64,000 nucleotides of DNA from Crenobacter luteus (GTDB taxonomy: Bacteria; Pseudomonadota; Gammaproteobacteria; Burkholderiales; Chromobacteriaceae), in the NCBI RefSeq assembly GCF_004345725.1, contig NZ_SLXG01000005.1:69605-133604 (forward strand). Reading direction: 5' to 3'. Position numbers and translations under genes: made by a program. Below the pieces are notes generated by a model, which saw only the letters and a program-made list of their open reading frames with translations, searched no databases and was not told where the DNA came from. Positions 1 to 10,112 of the stretch are shown here, piece after piece. Each line of letters opens with the position of its first letter. The stretch's first letter is position 1.

Positions 1-347
1 ATCACCACCAGCGCGTCGTCCTCGCCAGTGCTGGCCGCGGCGGCGGCCAGCCGGTCGGGATAGCGTTTGCCGTCCTTGAATTTCAGGATGTCGACCGGCT
101 TGACCTCGGCGCCGATCTCGCGGCGACCCTCGGCGTCGAGCAGCATGTCGAGCCGCGCGCGCGCGCTGATCGGATGGTGATGGTTACACTTCGGGCAGAC
201 TTGCAGATTGCTTTCGAGATCGGTGTAGTAAAGCACCGCCTCGCAGGCCGAGCACTTGCTCCACAGCCCCTCGGGAACCGCCGAAGGCTTGCTGGCGCGT
301 CTGTCGCGCTTGATCTTCGGCGGGAGGAGCTTGTTCAACCAGCTCAT
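1..347 (-). CDS. accD: Acetyl-CoA carboxylase carboxyltransferase subunit beta (N-terminal part, cut by window edge)
   Basis: AccD is half of the carboxyltransferase that makes malonyl-CoA for fatty acid synthesis. The visible 115 residues start MSWLNKLLPPKIKRD and carry the four-cysteine zinc ribbon typical of the family (C32, C35, C51, C54 in CSAC and CPKC), followed by the ISARARLD segment. The ATG at 347-345 has an AAGGAG ribosome site seven to twelve bases upstream. It is the last gene of the trpF-trpB-trpA-accD run, a placement common in beta- and gammaproteobacteria. The C-terminal catalytic part lies outside the window. Confidence 0.95.
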   Translation of the reverse strand, partial: MSWLNKLLPPKIKRDRRASKPSAVPEGLWSKCSACEAVLYYTDLESNLQVCPKCNHHHPISARARLDMLLDAEGRREIGAEVKPVDILKFKDGKRYPDRLAAAAASTGEDDALVV

Positions 348-358
348 GCTGACTCCTT

Positions 359-389
359 AAAAAACATCGTTCGCGCCGTGTGCGCGAAC
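359..389 (-). terminator. Hairpin plus T-run between trpA and accD
   Basis: On the minus strand an 8-bp stem GTTCGCGC/GCGCGAAC with a 5-base loop (369-389) is followed four bases later by six T (364-359), immediately before the accD ribosome site. A second GC-rich hairpin, GGGCCCC/GGGGCCC, lies upstream at 406-422. This looks like an intrinsic terminator or attenuator inside the trp-accD run. Whether accD has its own promoter cannot be seen. Confidence 0.6.
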
Positions 390-437
390 CCGTCAGTTGT
401 GACACGGGCCCCGACGGGGCCCCTTGGCATGGATGGC

Positions 438-1229
438 TCAGGCGCCGATCGCGGACTTCAGCCCGGCGACCAGGGCGGTCAGCCGTTCCTTGGCGGTTTC
501 GGGCGTCGCCGCCTCGATTTCCTGCACCAGCCGGCTGCCGACGACGACCGCGTCGGCCACCTCGGCGACGCGACGCGCGGTTTCGCCGTCGCGGATGCCG
601 AAGCCGACGCCGATGGGCAGGCTCAGGTGTTGGCGCAAGGCGGCGATTTTACGCCCAACCTCGTCAATGTCCAAATTCGCGGCGCCGGTCACGCCCTTGA
701 GCGACACGTAGTAGACGTAGCCGCGCGCCAGACGGGCCACCTCGGCGACGCGCGCTTCGGGGGTGGTCGGCGCCAGCAGGAAGATCGGGTCGACGCTCTC
801 GGCGCTCAGCGCGGCGGCCAGTTCCCCGGCCTCCTCGGGCGGACAGTCGACGGTCAGCACGCCGTCGACGCCGGCCGCGCGGGCCGCCTTCGAGAATTCG
901 GTATAGCCCATCGCGAACACCGGGTTAAGGTAGCCCATCAGCACCACCGGCGTCACATCGTCGGTCTTGCGGAATTCGACGACCATGGCGAGCACGTCCT
1001 TCAGGCCGACCTTGTGCGCGAGCGCGCGCTCGGACGCGCGCTGGATCACCGGGCCGTCGGCCATCGGGTCGGAGAACGGCACGCCCAGCTCGATGATGTC
1101 GGCGCCGCCTTCGACGAGGCCGTGCATCAGCGACACCGTCAGGCCCGGGTTCGGGTCGCCGGCGGTGATGAAGGGGATCAGGGCTTTCTTGCCCGCGAGG
1201 GCGGCGAAACGGTTGGCAATGCGCGACAT
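438..1229 (-). CDS. trpA: Tryptophan synthase alpha chain
   Basis: TrpA splits indole-3-glycerol phosphate into indole and glyceraldehyde-3-phosphate and passes indole to TrpB. The 263-residue protein has the catalytic pair E47 (IIELGVPF) and D58 (SDPMADG) and the phosphate-binding GVGFGIRD loop near the C-terminus. The open frame continues upstream into trpB, but MSRIANRF at 1229 is the family N-terminus. It begins eight bases after the trpB stop, so the two are surely cotranscribed. Confidence 0.97.
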   Translation of the reverse strand: MSRIANRFAALAGKKALIPFITAGDPNPGLTVSLMHGLVEGGADIIELGVPFSDPMADGPVIQRASERALAHKVGLKDVLAMVVEFRKTDDVTPVVLMGYLNPVFAMGYTEFSKAARAAGVDGVLTVDCPPEEAGELAAALSAESVDPIFLLAPTTPEARVAEVARLARGYVYYVSLKGVTGAANLDIDEVGRKIAALRQHLSLPIGVGFGIRDGETARRVAEVADAVVVGSRLVQEIEAATPETAKERLTALVAGLKSAIGA

Positions 1230-1237
1230 GCTCGGTC

Positions 1238-2437
1238 TCACAGTTGGATGCCGGAGAGACCGGCGACGGTGTTGATGTCCTTGTCGCCGCGGCCGGACAG
1301 GTTGACGAGGATCACCTGGTCCTTGCCCATCGTCGGCGCGTGCTTGATCGCCCAGGCGAGCGCGTGGCTCGACTCGAGCGCCGGAATGATGCCCTCGCTG
1401 CGGCACAGCTCGTGGAAGGCGGCGAGCGCCTCGTCGTCGTTGATCGCGTCGTATTCGGCGCGGCCGAGGTCCTTCAGGTAGCTGTGCTCGGGGCCGACGC
1501 CCGGGTAGTCGAGCCCGGCGGACACCGAGTGGGTCTCGACGATCTGGCCGTTCTCGTCCTGCATCAGGTAGCTCTTGAAGCCGTGCAACACGCCCGGCTT
1601 GCCGGCCGACAGCGGCGCCGCGTGGCGGCCGCTGGCGACGCCGTCGCCGCCCGCCTCGACGCCGACGATGCGCACGCCCGACACGTCGATGTAGGGGTAG
1701 AACATGCCGATCGCGTTGGAGCCGCCGCCGACGCAGGCGACGACGACGTCCGGCTGGCGACCGATCATCTCGGGCATCTGCACCTTGGCTTCGTCGCCGA
1801 TCACGCACTGGAAGTCGCGCACCAGCATCGGGTAAGGGTGCGGGCCGGCGGCGGTGCCGAGGATGTAGAAGGTCGAGTCGACGTTGGTCACCCAGTCGCG
1901 CATCGCCTCGTTCAGCGCGTCCTTGAGCGTCTTGGAACCGGACTCGACCGGCACGACGGTCGCGCCCAACAGCTTCATGCGGTAGACGTTCGGCGCCTGG
2001 CGCTTGACGTCCTCGGCGCCCATGTAGACGACGCACTCCATGCCGTAGCGGGCGGCGACGGTGGCCGACGCGACGCCGTGCTGGCCGGCGCCGGTCTCGG
2101 CGATCACGCGCTTCTTGCCCATGCGGCGGGCGAGCAGCGCCTGGCCGATGGTGTTGTTCACCTTGTGCGCGCCGGTGTGGTTCAGGTCTTCGCGCTTGAG
2201 GTAGATCTGCGCGCCGCCGAGTTTTTCCGACAGGCGGCGGGCGTGGTAGACCGGGCTCGGCCGACCCACGTAGTGCTTGAGCTCGTAGCGGTACTCTTCC
2301 CAGAAGGCCGGGTCGTTCTTCGCGCGTTCGTATTCGGCTTTCAGCTCGTCCAGCGCCGCCATCAGCGTCTCGGCGACGTAGATCCCGCCGTACGGGCCGA
2401 AGTGGCCGCGCGCGTCGGGCATGTCATAGCGATCCAT
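1238..2437 (-). CDS. trpB: Tryptophan synthase beta chain
   Basis: PLP enzyme joining indole and serine to give tryptophan, partner of TrpA. The 399-residue length is standard. The PLP lysine is K92 in [10 protein letters not shown], and the phosphate-binding GGGSNAIG loop is present near residue 236. ATG at 2437 is preceded by GGAGTG and overlaps the trpF stop by 14 bases; M6 is an alternative start. The overlap indicates translational coupling in the trpF-trpB-trpA block. Confidence 0.98.
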   Translation of the reverse strand: MDRYDMPDARGHFGPYGGIYVAETLMAALDELKAEYERAKNDPAFWEEYRYELKHYVGRPSPVYHARRLSEKLGGAQIYLKREDLNHTGAHKVNNTIGQALLARRMGKKRVIAETGAGQHGVASATVAARYGMECVVYMGAEDVKRQAPNVYRMKLLGATVVPVESGSKTLKDALNEAMRDWVTNVDSTFYILGTAAGPHPYPMLVRDFQCVIGDEAKVQMPEMIGRQPDVVVACVGGGSNAIGMFYPYIDVSGVRIVGVEAGGDGVASGRHAAPLSAGKPGVLHGFKSYLMQDENGQIVETHSVSAGLDYPGVGPEHSYLKDLGRAEYDAINDDEALAAFHELCRSEGIIPALESSHALAWAIKHAPTMGKDQVILVNLSGRGDKDINTVAGLSGIQL

Positions 2438-3047
2438 CTGTCACTCCTTGTATGAAGGCCCGCATCCGCTCGGCGTCCTTGATTCCCTTGCCCGCCTCGA
2501 CGCCGCTGGAGACGTCGACCGCCGCCGGGCGCACGCGGCGCACCGCGTCGGCGACGTTGTCGGGCGTCAGCCCGCCCGACAGGATCAGCGGGATCGGCAG
2601 ATTGTCCGGAATCAGGCGCCAGTCGAAGGTCGCGCCGGTGCCACCGTGCGCGCCCTCGACGAAGGCGTCGGCCAACAGGCCGCGGGCGTTCTTGTATCGA
2701 TCGGCCCATTCTACCAGATCGACCCCCGGCTTTACCCTGACCGCCTTCAGATACGGGCGGTGAAAGCTCGCGCAGAACTCTGGCGTCTCCTCGCCGTGGA
2801 ACTGCAGGATGTCTACGGCTACCGCCGCCAGAATCTCGTCGACGCGCTCGCGCTCCGGATTGACGAACAAGGCCACCACCGACACGAAGGGCGGCAAGGC
2901 GGCGATCACCGCGCGCGCGGCGGCGATGTCGACGTTGCGCGGGCTCTTGTCGTAGAACACCAGGCCGATCGCGTCGGCGCCGAGCCGCGCGGCGTCGCGC
3001 GCGTCCTCGGGCCGCGTCAGGCCGCAAATCTTGATACGGGGTCGCAC
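2424..3047 (-). CDS. trpF: Phosphoribosylanthranilate isomerase
   Basis: TrpF performs the Amadori rearrangement of phosphoribosylanthranilate in tryptophan synthesis. The 207-residue barrel starts with [10 protein letters not shown] (catalytic cysteine C8) and ends with the DVSSGVE phosphate-binding segment typical of the family. No ATG precedes this N-terminus; the likely start is GTG at 3047 with GGAG about eight bases upstream. An in-frame TTG two codons earlier is the alternative. It starts within a few bases of the truA stop. Confidence 0.95.
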   Translation of the reverse strand: MRPRIKICGLTRPEDARDAARLGADAIGLVFYDKSPRNVDIAAARAVIAALPPFVSVVALFVNPERERVDEILAAVAVDILQFHGEETPEFCASFHRPYLKAVRVKPGVDLVEWADRYKNARGLLADAFVEGAHGGTGATFDWRLIPDNLPIPLILSGGLTPDNVADAVRRVRPAAVDVSSGVEAGKGIKDAERMRAFIQGVTDGSL

Positions 3048-3049
3048 GG

Positions 3050-3838
3050 TCAACTCCAGAAGGTCAGGCGCGCCGAATCGGCGCAGGCCGGCAGGCCGAA
3101 TTCGGCCGGATAGCCGACGCCGGTCAGGAACAGGCCGTCGGGCATGAAGGTCGGCGGCGCGAGCCGGCGTTCGCGCGCGGCCAACAGCTCGGCCAACCCT
3201 TGGGCCGAGAGGCTGCCCTTGCCGACGTAGACCAGCGCGCCGACGATGTTGCGCACCATGTGGTGCAAAAAGGCGTCGGCGGAAAAATCGAAGCGGATCA
3301 ACCCGCCCGCCGCGACGATGTCGAGCCGGGAGAGTTGTTTGACCGGGTTCTTCGCCTGGCATTCGGCGGCGCGAAAACTGGAGAAGTCGTGCCGGCCGAC
3401 CAGGAGCCCGGCCGCCTCGCGCATCGCGGCGACGTCGAGCGGCGAGTGGTACCAGCCGACCCGGCCGGCGGACAGGGCCGGGCGCACCGGGTGGTTGAGC
3501 AGGAAGTAGCTGTAGGAGCGCGAGAAGGCGGAAAAACGCGCGTGGAAGTCGTCCGATACCGGCCGCGCCCACAGCACCGCCACCTCGGGCGGCAAGAAGC
3601 GGTTGACGCCGCGCACCCAGGCGTTCAGCGGCCGCTCGAGCGGCGCGTCGAAATGCACCACCTGCTGGCTCGCGTGCACGCCGGCGTCGGTGCGGCCGGC
3701 GGCGACCACGCCGACCTTGGCGCCGGCGATCTGACCCAACGCGCGCTCGAGCGCGTCCTGCACCGTGTTGCCGTGCGGCTGGCTCTGCCAGCCGGCGAAA
3801 CGGCGGCCGTCGTATTCGATTCCGAGCGCAATCCTCAT
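3050..3838 (-). CDS. truA: tRNA pseudouridine(38-40) synthase
   Basis: TruA isomerises uridines 38-40 in the tRNA anticodon stem-loop. The 262-residue protein shows the catalytic aspartate D51 in [10 protein letters not shown], the N-terminal [10 protein letters not shown] strand and the HHMVRNIVG segment. Its ATG (3838) overlaps the stop of the upstream membrane protein as ATGA. Placement between fimV and trpF is the usual order in Pseudomonas- and Chromobacterium-like genomes. Confidence 0.97.
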   Translation of the reverse strand: MRIALGIEYDGRRFAGWQSQPHGNTVQDALERALGQIAGAKVGVVAAGRTDAGVHASQQVVHFDAPLERPLNAWVRGVNRFLPPEVAVLWARPVSDDFHARFSAFSRSYSYFLLNHPVRPALSAGRVGWYHSPLDVAAMREAAGLLVGRHDFSSFRAAECQAKNPVKQLSRLDIVAAGGLIRFDFSADAFLHHMVRNIVGALVYVGKGSLSAQGLAELLAARERRLAPPTFMPDGLFLTGVGYPAEFGLPACADSARLTFWS

Positions 3839-4479
3839 GCCCACGCTATCACCACCCCTCCCATCGCGGCGCCCCAGGCGAGCACAGCGAACAGGTCGCG
3901 CGCGCGCCAGCGGCAAAAGCGCAACTCTACCGCATCGGGCCCCGCCTTGACCACGTCGTCCCGGCACAGCGCGCGCCAGCGCGCGAGCGAGAGGCCGGGC
4001 GGCTCGGCCAACATCGCGTCGGCGTAGTAAAGCGTCAGCCACAGCCGCAGCGCCGCGCGCTCGATTGGCACGCCGACGCGGGAAAGCGGCGCCGCCAGGC
4101 CCACGAGCCCGGACAGCAGCGCGTCGCGCGGGCGCGTCAGCCACAGCGCGCGCATCCACCACACCAGCGTCAGCAGCCGCAGCGCGTGCGCGAGCCCGGC
4201 GGCCAGGCCCTCGCGCGTCGGCGCCCACGTAGCGTCCCACAGCGCGCGGCCCGGCAGCGTCCAGCCCATTACCGCGACGAGCGCGACGAGCAGCCAGCGC
4301 ATGCGCCGCAGGCTCATCGGCACGGCGCGGCGCTCGAAGCGCGTCACCGCCAGCGCCGCCAAAAGCGCCGCCGGTGCGAGAACCGCCAGCGGCAGGCACT
4401 GCAGCGCGATCGCACCGGCGAGCCAGAGCAGCAGCGCGACCGAGGGATGGAAGGCCGTCCGGGCCACAACCTCAGCCAT
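3835..4479 (-). CDS. Predicted EcfT/CbiQ-like membrane protein
   Basis: A 214-residue protein with several hydrophobic helices (about residues 13-45, 60-75, 95-115, 195-213) and many tryptophans. The overall pattern, including the stretch [20 protein letters not shown], resembles the T component of energy-coupling-factor transporters (CbiQ/EcfT). No ECF ATPase or S component is nearby, so a transport role is inference. It overlaps truA by four bases (ATGA) and sits after fimV, so it is probably coexpressed with truA-trpF. Confidence 0.5.
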   Translation of the reverse strand: MAEVVARTAFHPSVALLLWLAGAIALQCLPLAVLAPAALLAALAVTRFERRAVPMSLRRMRWLLVALVAVMGWTLPGRALWDATWAPTREGLAAGLAHALRLLTLVWWMRALWLTRPRDALLSGLVGLAAPLSRVGVPIERAALRLWLTLYYADAMLAEPPGLSLARWRALCRDDVVKAGPDAVELRFCRWRARDLFAVLAWGAAMGGVVIAWA

Positions 4480-4500
4480 CGCCGGCCCCGGACGCGCGAA

Positions 4501-4520
4501 GACCCGCCTTCCGGCGGGTC
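4501..4520 (-). terminator. Hairpin downstream of fimV
   Basis: Perfect 8-bp stem GACCCGCC/GGCGGGTC with a four-base loop lies 20 bases after the fimV stop, in the 60-base gap before the next gene. The following minus-strand sequence has only short T stretches, so it is a weak terminator or a processing hairpin. Confidence 0.4.
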
Positions 4521-4539
4521 GTCGTCAACTGCGGTCCCG

Positions 4540-6729
4540 TCAAGGGGTGATCTTCGCCAGCAGCGACTCGGCCTCGTCCTTCAAGGGGCCGCTCGCCTCG
4601 CCGGCCAGCTCGGTCAGCACCTCGCGCGCGCCCTCGCTGTCGCCCATGTCGAGGTAGACCCTGGCCAGGTCGAGCTTGGTGCTCAAGGGATCGTCGCCCG
4701 CCGACACGCCGCTCATCGATGTCGGCGCGTCGTCCTGGAACAGCGCGGCGAAATCGCCGAGCGCGTCGTCCTGCTGCGGCGCCGCGTCCGGCGCCTTGGC
4801 CGGCGGCGCGTCGTCGAGCTGGAAGTCGAAGTCGAGCAGCTTGTCGTCGACCTTGCCCTCGGCGGCGGGCGGCGCCGTCTCGGCGGCCGGCGCGGCCACC
4901 AGCGCGTCAAGGTCGAAGTCGAGCAGCGCGTCCGGGGCGGGTCCGCTCGACGCCGCGCCGGGCTGCACGTCGTCCTCGCCGAACAGCGCCGCGCGCAGCG
5001 GGTCGGCCACCTCCTCTGCCGCCGTCGGCGCCGCCTCGGTCGCGGCCGGCACCGAAGGTGGCGGCGGTGCGGCCTGCGCGACCGCCATCAGTTCCTGGTC
5101 GAGGTCGATGGGGCCGAAGGACTCGGCGGCATCGGGCGGCTGCGTGGCCAGCACCTCGCCGCTGTGGTAGAGCGGGTTTTCCGGGTCGAGCAATTGCCCC
5201 ATCGCGGCCGCCTTGGCCCATTGCTGGCCGCGACCGTCGAAGGCCAGGTGCAGCTCGCGCGCCACCGGCTCGAAACTCTCCCGGTCCTCGCGCGCCGCGT
5301 AGATTTCCAGCAACTTCAGCCTCACCTCGTGGCGGGCCGGGTCGCGGGCGAGCGCATCCTTGAGGATTTCCTCGGCCTGCTGGTCGCGGCCGTAGGCGAT
5401 GTAGACCTCGGCCTCGGCGACCGGGTCGACCTCGCCGGCGTCGATCTCGCCGAAAGAGCGGGTGAAGTCGGACATGAAGCTCGGCGCGCCGGCGGTCGTC
5501 GCGCCGCGCAACACAGGGGAGGTCACGGTGCTCGCCCCGCCGGCCAGGCCAGGGCTCACCAGCCCGGCGTCGGCGACCTGCCTCGCACGGCGACGCCGCG
5601 CCAGCCCCAGGCCGGCCAGCGCGAGCAGCAGGGCGCCGGCGGCGACGCCGCCGATCAGCGGCAGACGCGCGACGATGGCGTCCAGCCAGCCGCCGCCCTC
5701 CGCCGCCGCCGGCGCGGGCGGCGGCGCATCTTGCTGCAGCGTCCTGAGCTTCGCCTCCAGCGCGGCGATCCGCGCCTCGGCCGCCTTCAGCGACTTGTCG
5801 CGTTCGGCGACCTGCGCTTCGAGTTGGCCGAGCGCCTCGTCGGCAAGCACCGGCTGAGCCTGCGCGGCGCCCGCGCTCGCCGCGGCCACCGGGGCGACGA
5901 GCGCGGGCGTGGCAGGCACGGGCGCGGCGGCGGGCGGCGGCGACACGCCTTGCGCCGCCGGGACGAACGACGCGCCGCCCGGCGATGCCGGCACCGGCGC
6001 CGGCTCGCCGCCGGCCAGCAGGCGCCGCGTTTCGGCGGCGGACAGCGCGCGGATGCGGGCGGCGGACGGCACCTTGAGCCGCGCGCCGGCGCGCAGCCGG
6101 TCCGGGTCGCCGCCGATGAAGGCGTCGGGGTTCAGCTTCAGCAACGCGGCGCGCGTCTGGTCGAGGCTGGCACCCGGCGGTTGCACGCGGGCGGCCAGGC
6201 TGTAGAGGGTGCTGCCCGGCGTCACGAGCAGCCCGGCAGGCGTGGCGGTGGCGACGGCGCGTTCGGCCGGCGCCGCGCGTGGGCGCGCCGGCAGCTCGTC
6301 GTCGAGCGCCAGGTCCTGGCCGCCGCGGACGCGGTACTCGGGCGGGTCGAGCAGCACGGTGTACTCGCGCACCGAGCGCGTCGTGCCGCCGCGCGCCTCG
6401 ACGACGAAGCGCAGGAAGGGGTCGCGGACAGGCTTGACCGAGGTGACCCTGACCACCGCCCCCGAGGCGCCGCGCACCAGCGAGAAGCGCAACGACGACA
6501 GCGTCGCAGGGTAGTCGACCCCCAGGTCGCGGAAGGTCTCGTTGCCCGCCAGTCCGACCCGTACGCTGTCGAACTCGGCGGCGGCCACCCCGCTCAGCGG
6601 AATGTCGGCGCGAAAGGTCTCGCCGAGGTTGGAGCGCACGCTGATCGGGCCCAGGCCTGCCGACGCGCCGGCAGAACAGAGGGCCGCCACGAGCAGCACG
6701 GTGAGTTTGAGGGGTGCCTGTCTTATCAC
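4540..6729 (-). CDS. fimV: FimV/HubP family polar landmark protein
   Basis: FimV-type proteins organise the cell pole and type IV pilus machinery. Features in order, for the GTG start: signal peptide (VLLVAALCSAGASA), conserved FimV N-terminal domain (about residues 25-135), LysM-like segment (about 167-222), coiled coil (about 292-333), membrane helix (about 356-377), long acidic, Ala/Pro-rich region, and the C-terminal helix pair beginning LARVYLDMGDSEGA. GTG at 6729 has GGAAGG six bases upstream and is preferred; an in-frame ATG at 6768 adds 13 residues. Neighbours (asd, truA) match fimV loci elsewhere. Confidence 0.92.
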   Translation of the reverse strand: MIRQAPLKLTVLLVAALCSAGASAGLGPISVRSNLGETFRADIPLSGVAAAEFDSVRVGLAGNETFRDLGVDYPATLSSLRFSLVRGASGAVVRVTSVKPVRDPFLRFVVEARGGTTRSVREYTVLLDPPEYRVRGGQDLALDDELPARPRAAPAERAVATATPAGLLVTPGSTLYSLAARVQPPGASLDQTRAALLKLNPDAFIGGDPDRLRAGARLKVPSAARIRALSAAETRRLLAGGEPAPVPASPGGASFVPAAQGVSPPPAAAPVPATPALVAPVAAASAGAAQAQPVLADEALGQLEAQVAERDKSLKAAEARIAALEAKLRTLQQDAPPPAPAAAEGGGWLDAIVARLPLIGGVAAGALLLALAGLGLARRRRARQVADAGLVSPGLAGGASTVTSPVLRGATTAGAPSFMSDFTRSFGEIDAGEVDPVAEAEVYIAYGRDQQAEEILKDALARDPARHEVRLKLLEIYAAREDRESFEPVARELHLAFDGRGQQWAKAAAMGQLLDPENPLYHSGEVLATQPPDAAESFGPIDLDQELMAVAQAAPPPPSVPAATEAAPTAAEEVADPLRAALFGEDDVQPGAASSGPAPDALLDFDLDALVAAPAAETAPPAAEGKVDDKLLDFDFQLDDAPPAKAPDAAPQQDDALGDFAALFQDDAPTSMSGVSAGDDPLSTKLDLARVYLDMGDSEGAREVLTELAGEASGPLKDEAESLLAKITP

Positions 6730-6816
6730 GATCCACCTTCCGGCTTTTGTTCTTGATGTTGTCAGCATGCACGCGGCGTTCCGAACGCATCGGTCGACCG
6801 CCCGACCATCTTAAGT

Positions 6817-6844
6817 GCCCCGCCCTGCCAGCGCCAGGCGGGGC
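6817..6844 (-). terminator. GC-rich hairpin between asd paralogue and fimV
   Basis: An 8-bp stem GCCCCGCC/GGCGGGGC encloses a second short inverted repeat. It lies immediately after the stop of the asd paralogue on the minus strand. There is no clear T-run, so it may limit readthrough or protect the 3' end without being a strong terminator. Confidence 0.4.
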
Positions 6845-6850
6845 TTCGCG

Positions 6851-7807
6851 TCAGGCAAAATACCCAGTTTGCATCGCCTTGGCAAACTGTTCGCACCAGT
6901 TTTTCGCGGTGACGCGCGCCGGATCGGCGGTCAGCCAGAACATCAGCCGCGAGCCGCTCAGGCGGACGCGGTCGGCGGCCAGCAGGTCGGTGCCGGCGAC
7001 GTCCATCGGGCTGACGGTGCTGTCGGCCTTGCCCGGCTCGGCGTTCAGCCACAGGCCGGCGGCGAGGAAGGCCTGCTTGACCTCGGCAAGCGACGGCGCC
7101 TCGCCGGCGAACTCGACGCTCACCGACCAGGCGGCGCCGAAGAACATCGGCACGTGCACGACGCTGGCGTACACCGGCAGCCGGGCTTGGCCGAGCAGCG
7201 CGGGCAGGCTCTCGGCCAACTGGCGCTCGGCGGCGCTCGCGCCGCCCTCCTCCGCGTCGCCGATCAGCGGCAGCAGGTTGAACGCCTGCCGTTTCGGGAA
7301 GTGCTCGACCTCGGCGTCGCGCTGGGTAAACAACGCGGTGGTCTGCGCCGCCAGCTCCTCGAGCGCGCCCTGGCCGAAGCGGCTGGCCGACTGGTAGGCC
7401 GACACGGTGACGGCGGACAGCCCGCCCAGCGCGGCCAGCGCGCGCGCCAGCGGCAGCACGGCGCTGTCGGGCAGCGCGATCACGTTGCCGTCGAGCGCCG
7501 GCGTGGCGAGCGTCGCGGCCTCGCCCGCTTCGAGCACGATGGTGCCGGCGTCGAGCGCTTCGCGGCGCGCCGCGTCGAAGCCGTCGGCGGTGAAAAAGGC
7601 CGCGCCGACGTTGCCGAAGTCGAACTCGGACAGCGGCTGCACCGCCAGCTCGCGGTGGCCGAACTCGACCGTCTCGCCGTCGCGCTCGTCCGCGTCGACC
7701 GCAAACACGCGCACCGACGGCGGCACGAGCTCAGCCAAGCTTTCGAGCAGCGCGGCGCCGAGCGGGCTGGTGGCGCCGACGACGGCGATTTGCAGGTTTG
7801 CACTCAT
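6851..7807 (-). CDS. Asd paralogue of the USG-1 type, catalytic cysteine missing
   Basis: A 318-residue protein with the aspartate-semialdehyde dehydrogenase fold: NAD(P)-binding AVVGATSPLGAALLE at the N-terminus and the conserved VVHVPMFFG segment. Where true Asd proteins have a catalytic cysteine, this has LPDSAVLPLA, so the dehydrogenase reaction is unlikely. It follows asd directly, as the homologous USG-1 gene does beside asd/fimV in Pseudomonas. Function is unknown; a structural or regulatory role is inference. Confidence 0.85.
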   Translation of the reverse strand: MSANLQIAVVGATSPLGAALLESLAELVPPSVRVFAVDADERDGETVEFGHRELAVQPLSEFDFGNVGAAFFTADGFDAARREALDAGTIVLEAGEAATLATPALDGNVIALPDSAVLPLARALAALGGLSAVTVSAYQSASRFGQGALEELAAQTTALFTQRDAEVEHFPKRQAFNLLPLIGDAEEGGASAAERQLAESLPALLGQARLPVYASVVHVPMFFGAAWSVSVEFAGEAPSLAEVKQAFLAAGLWLNAEPGKADSTVSPMDVAGTDLLAADRVRLSGSRLMFWLTADPARVTAKNWCEQFAKAMQTGYFA

Positions 7808-7826
7808 CAATTCTTCTCCAAACAGA

Positions 7827-7848
7827 AAGGGCGCGGTTAAGCGCCCTT
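7827..7848 (-). terminator. Hairpin between asd and its paralogue
   Basis: Perfect stem AAGGGCGC/GCGCCCTT with a six-base loop in the 74-base asd-paralogue gap, followed on the minus strand by TTTCTGTTTGG. Probably a partial terminator or attenuator. Confidence 0.4.
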
Positions 7849-7881
7849 GGGTTGTCAGCGTGCGCCCGAAGGCGCGCGCGA

Positions 7882-8994
7882 TCAGCGTTCGATCAGGATG
7901 CGCAGCATGCGGCGCAGCGGCTCGGCCGCGCCCCACAGCAGCTGGTCGCCGACGGTGAAGGCCGACAGGTAGTCGTTGCCCATCGAGAGCTTGCGCAGGC
8001 GGCCGACCGGAACGGTCAGCGTGCCGGTGACGGTGACCGGGGTCAGGTCGCGCATGCTGTCTTCGCGGGTGTTCGGCACCACCTTGGCCCACGGGTTGGC
8101 GGCGGCGAGCATCGCCTCGATCTCGTCGAGCGGCACGTCCTTCTTCAGCTTGATGGTCAGCGCCTGGCTGTGGCAGCGCATCGCGCCGACGCGCACGCAC
8201 AGGCCGTCGACCGGGATCGGGTTGGCCGAGCGGCCGAGGATCTTGTTGGTCTCGACGCCGCCCTTCCATTCTTCCTTCGACTGGCCGTTGCCGAGGTCCT
8301 TGTCGATCCACGGGATCAGGCTGCCGGCCAGCGGCACGCCGAAGTGCTGGCTCGGGAAGGCGTCCGAGCGCAGGAAGTCGGCCACGCCGCGGTCGATGTC
8401 GAGGATGGCCGAGGCCGGGTCGGCCAGCTTGTCGGCGACCTGTGCGTTGATCGCGCCCATGCCGGCGATCAGCTCGCGCATGTTCTGCGCGCCGGCGCCC
8501 GAGGCGGCCTGGTAGGTCATCGAGGTGGTCCACTCGACCAGGTCGTTCTGGAACAGGCCGCCCAGCGCCATCAGCATCAGGCTGACGGTGCAGTTGCCGC
8601 CGACGTAGTTCTTCACGCCGCGGGAGAGGCCGTCCCGGATCACGTTCAGGTTGACCGGATCGAGGATGATGATCGCCTCGTCGTCCATGCGCAGCGTCGA
8701 GGCGGCGTCGATCCAGTAGCCCTGCCAGCCGGCGGCGCGCAGTTTCGGGAACACTTCGCTCGTGTAATCGCCGCCCTGACAGGTGACGATGGCGTCCATC
8801 TGTTTGAGCGCGTCGATGTCGCGCGCGTCTTTCAGCGCCGGCACGTCCTTGCCGATCGCCGGGGCGGCGCCGCCGACGTTGGAGGTGGTGAAGAACACCG
8901 GCTCGTCGATGACGGCGAAGTCGTTCTCCTCGCGCATGCGCTGCATCAGCACCGAACCGACCATGCCGCGCCAGCCTACAAACCCTACTCGCAT
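7882..8994 (-). CDS. asd: Aspartate-semialdehyde dehydrogenase
   Basis: Asd reduces aspartyl phosphate to aspartate semialdehyde, the branch point to lysine, diaminopimelate, threonine and methionine. The 370-residue protein has the NADP-binding [11 protein letters not shown] loop and the active-site cysteine C135 in GGNCTVSLM. Length and sequence fit the gammaproteobacterial-type Asd. It follows leuB by 43 bases. Confidence 0.98.
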   Translation of the reverse strand: MRVGFVGWRGMVGSVLMQRMREENDFAVIDEPVFFTTSNVGGAAPAIGKDVPALKDARDIDALKQMDAIVTCQGGDYTSEVFPKLRAAGWQGYWIDAASTLRMDDEAIIILDPVNLNVIRDGLSRGVKNYVGGNCTVSLMLMALGGLFQNDLVEWTTSMTYQAASGAGAQNMRELIAGMGAINAQVADKLADPASAILDIDRGVADFLRSDAFPSQHFGVPLAGSLIPWIDKDLGNGQSKEEWKGGVETNKILGRSANPIPVDGLCVRVGAMRCHSQALTIKLKKDVPLDEIEAMLAAANPWAKVVPNTREDSMRDLTPVTVTGTLTVPVGRLRKLSMGNDYLSAFTVGDQLLWGAAEPLRRMLRILIER

Positions 8995-9037
8995 TGCAAT
9001 TCCTTGATTATGTTTGAGAATTCTTTCCGACAGCTTA

Positions 9038-10108
9038 TCAGGCCTTGAGCGCGGCGACTACTGCGTCGCCCATGCCCGAGCAGCCGACCTTCTGGCAGCC
9101 GGCCTCGTAGATGTCGGCGGTGCGGAAGCCCTGCTGGAGCACGGTCTTGACGGCGTTCTCGATGCGCTGGGCCTCGGCTTCGCGGTTGAAGGTGTAGCGC
9201 AGCATCATCGCTGCCGACAGGATGGTCGCCAGCGGGTTGGCCAGGTCACGGCCGGCGATGTCCGGCGCCGAACCGTGGCTCGGCTCGTACAGGCCCTTGT
9301 TGTTCGCGTCGAGCGACGCGGACGGCAGCATGCCGATCGAGCCGGTCAGCATCGACGCCTCGTCGGACAGGATGTCGCCGAAGATGTTGCCGGTCACCAT
9401 CACGTCGAACTGCTTCGGGTTGCGCACCAGCTGCATCGCGGCGTTGTCGACGTACATGTGGCTCAACTCGACGTCCGGGTATTCCTTCGCGACGTCGATG
9501 AAGATCTCCTTCCAGAACTCGGTGCACTCGAGCACGTTGGCCTTGTCGACCGAGCACAGCTTCTTGTTGCGCTTTTGCGCGATGCCGAAGGCGACGTGGG
9601 CGATGCGGCGGATCTCGCTCTCGCTGTACCGCATGGTGTTGAAGCCTTCGCGCTCGCCCGCCTCGTTGACGCGGATGCCGCGCGGTTGGCCGAAGTAGAT
9701 GTCGCCGGTCAGTTCGCGCACGATCATGATGTCGAGGCCCGACACCACTTCCGGCTTCAGCGTCGACGCGTTCGCCAGTTCCGGGTACAGGATGGCCGGA
9801 CGCAGGTTGGCGAACAGGTTCAGGTCCTTGCGGATCGCCAGCAGGCCGCGCTCCGGGCGCAGCGGGCGGTCGAGCGTGTCGTACTGGGGACCGCCGACGG
9901 CGCCCAGCAGCACCGCGTCGGCCTCGCGGCACAGCTTCTGGGTGAATTCCGGGTAAGGGTGGCCGTAGGCGTCGTAGCCGGCGCCGCCCAGCGGCGCTTC
10001 TTCGGCTTCGAAGGCCAGGCCGTCGGCGGCGAGCACGTCGAGCACGCGGCGGGCCTGGGCGATGATTTCCGGGCCGATACCGTCGCCCGGGAGAATGGCA
10101 ATCTTCAT
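9038..10108 (-). CDS. leuB: 3-isopropylmalate dehydrogenase
   Basis: LeuB oxidatively decarboxylates 3-isopropylmalate in leucine synthesis. The 356 residues include [11 protein letters not shown] at the N-terminus, the substrate-binding arginines of the [10 protein letters not shown] region, and the metal/NAD-binding [15 protein letters not shown]. It starts four bases after the small membrane protein gene, so both belong to the leuC-leuD-leuB operon. Confidence 0.98.
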   Translation of the reverse strand: MKIAILPGDGIGPEIIAQARRVLDVLAADGLAFEAEEAPLGGAGYDAYGHPYPEFTQKLCREADAVLLGAVGGPQYDTLDRPLRPERGLLAIRKDLNLFANLRPAILYPELANASTLKPEVVSGLDIMIVRELTGDIYFGQPRGIRVNEAGEREGFNTMRYSESEIRRIAHVAFGIAQKRNKKLCSVDKANVLECTEFWKEIFIDVAKEYPDVELSHMYVDNAAMQLVRNPKQFDVMVTGNIFGDILSDEASMLTGSIGMLPSASLDANNKGLYEPSHGSAPDIAGRDLANPLATILSAAMMLRYTFNREAEAQRIENAVKTVLQQGFRTADIYEAGCQKVGCSGMGDAVVAALKA

Positions 10109-10112
10109 GTCT

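Noticed and set aside
4186..6756. An 856-codon plus-strand open frame antisense to fimV
   Set aside because: Arg/Gly/His-rich translation without domains; fimV explains the region.
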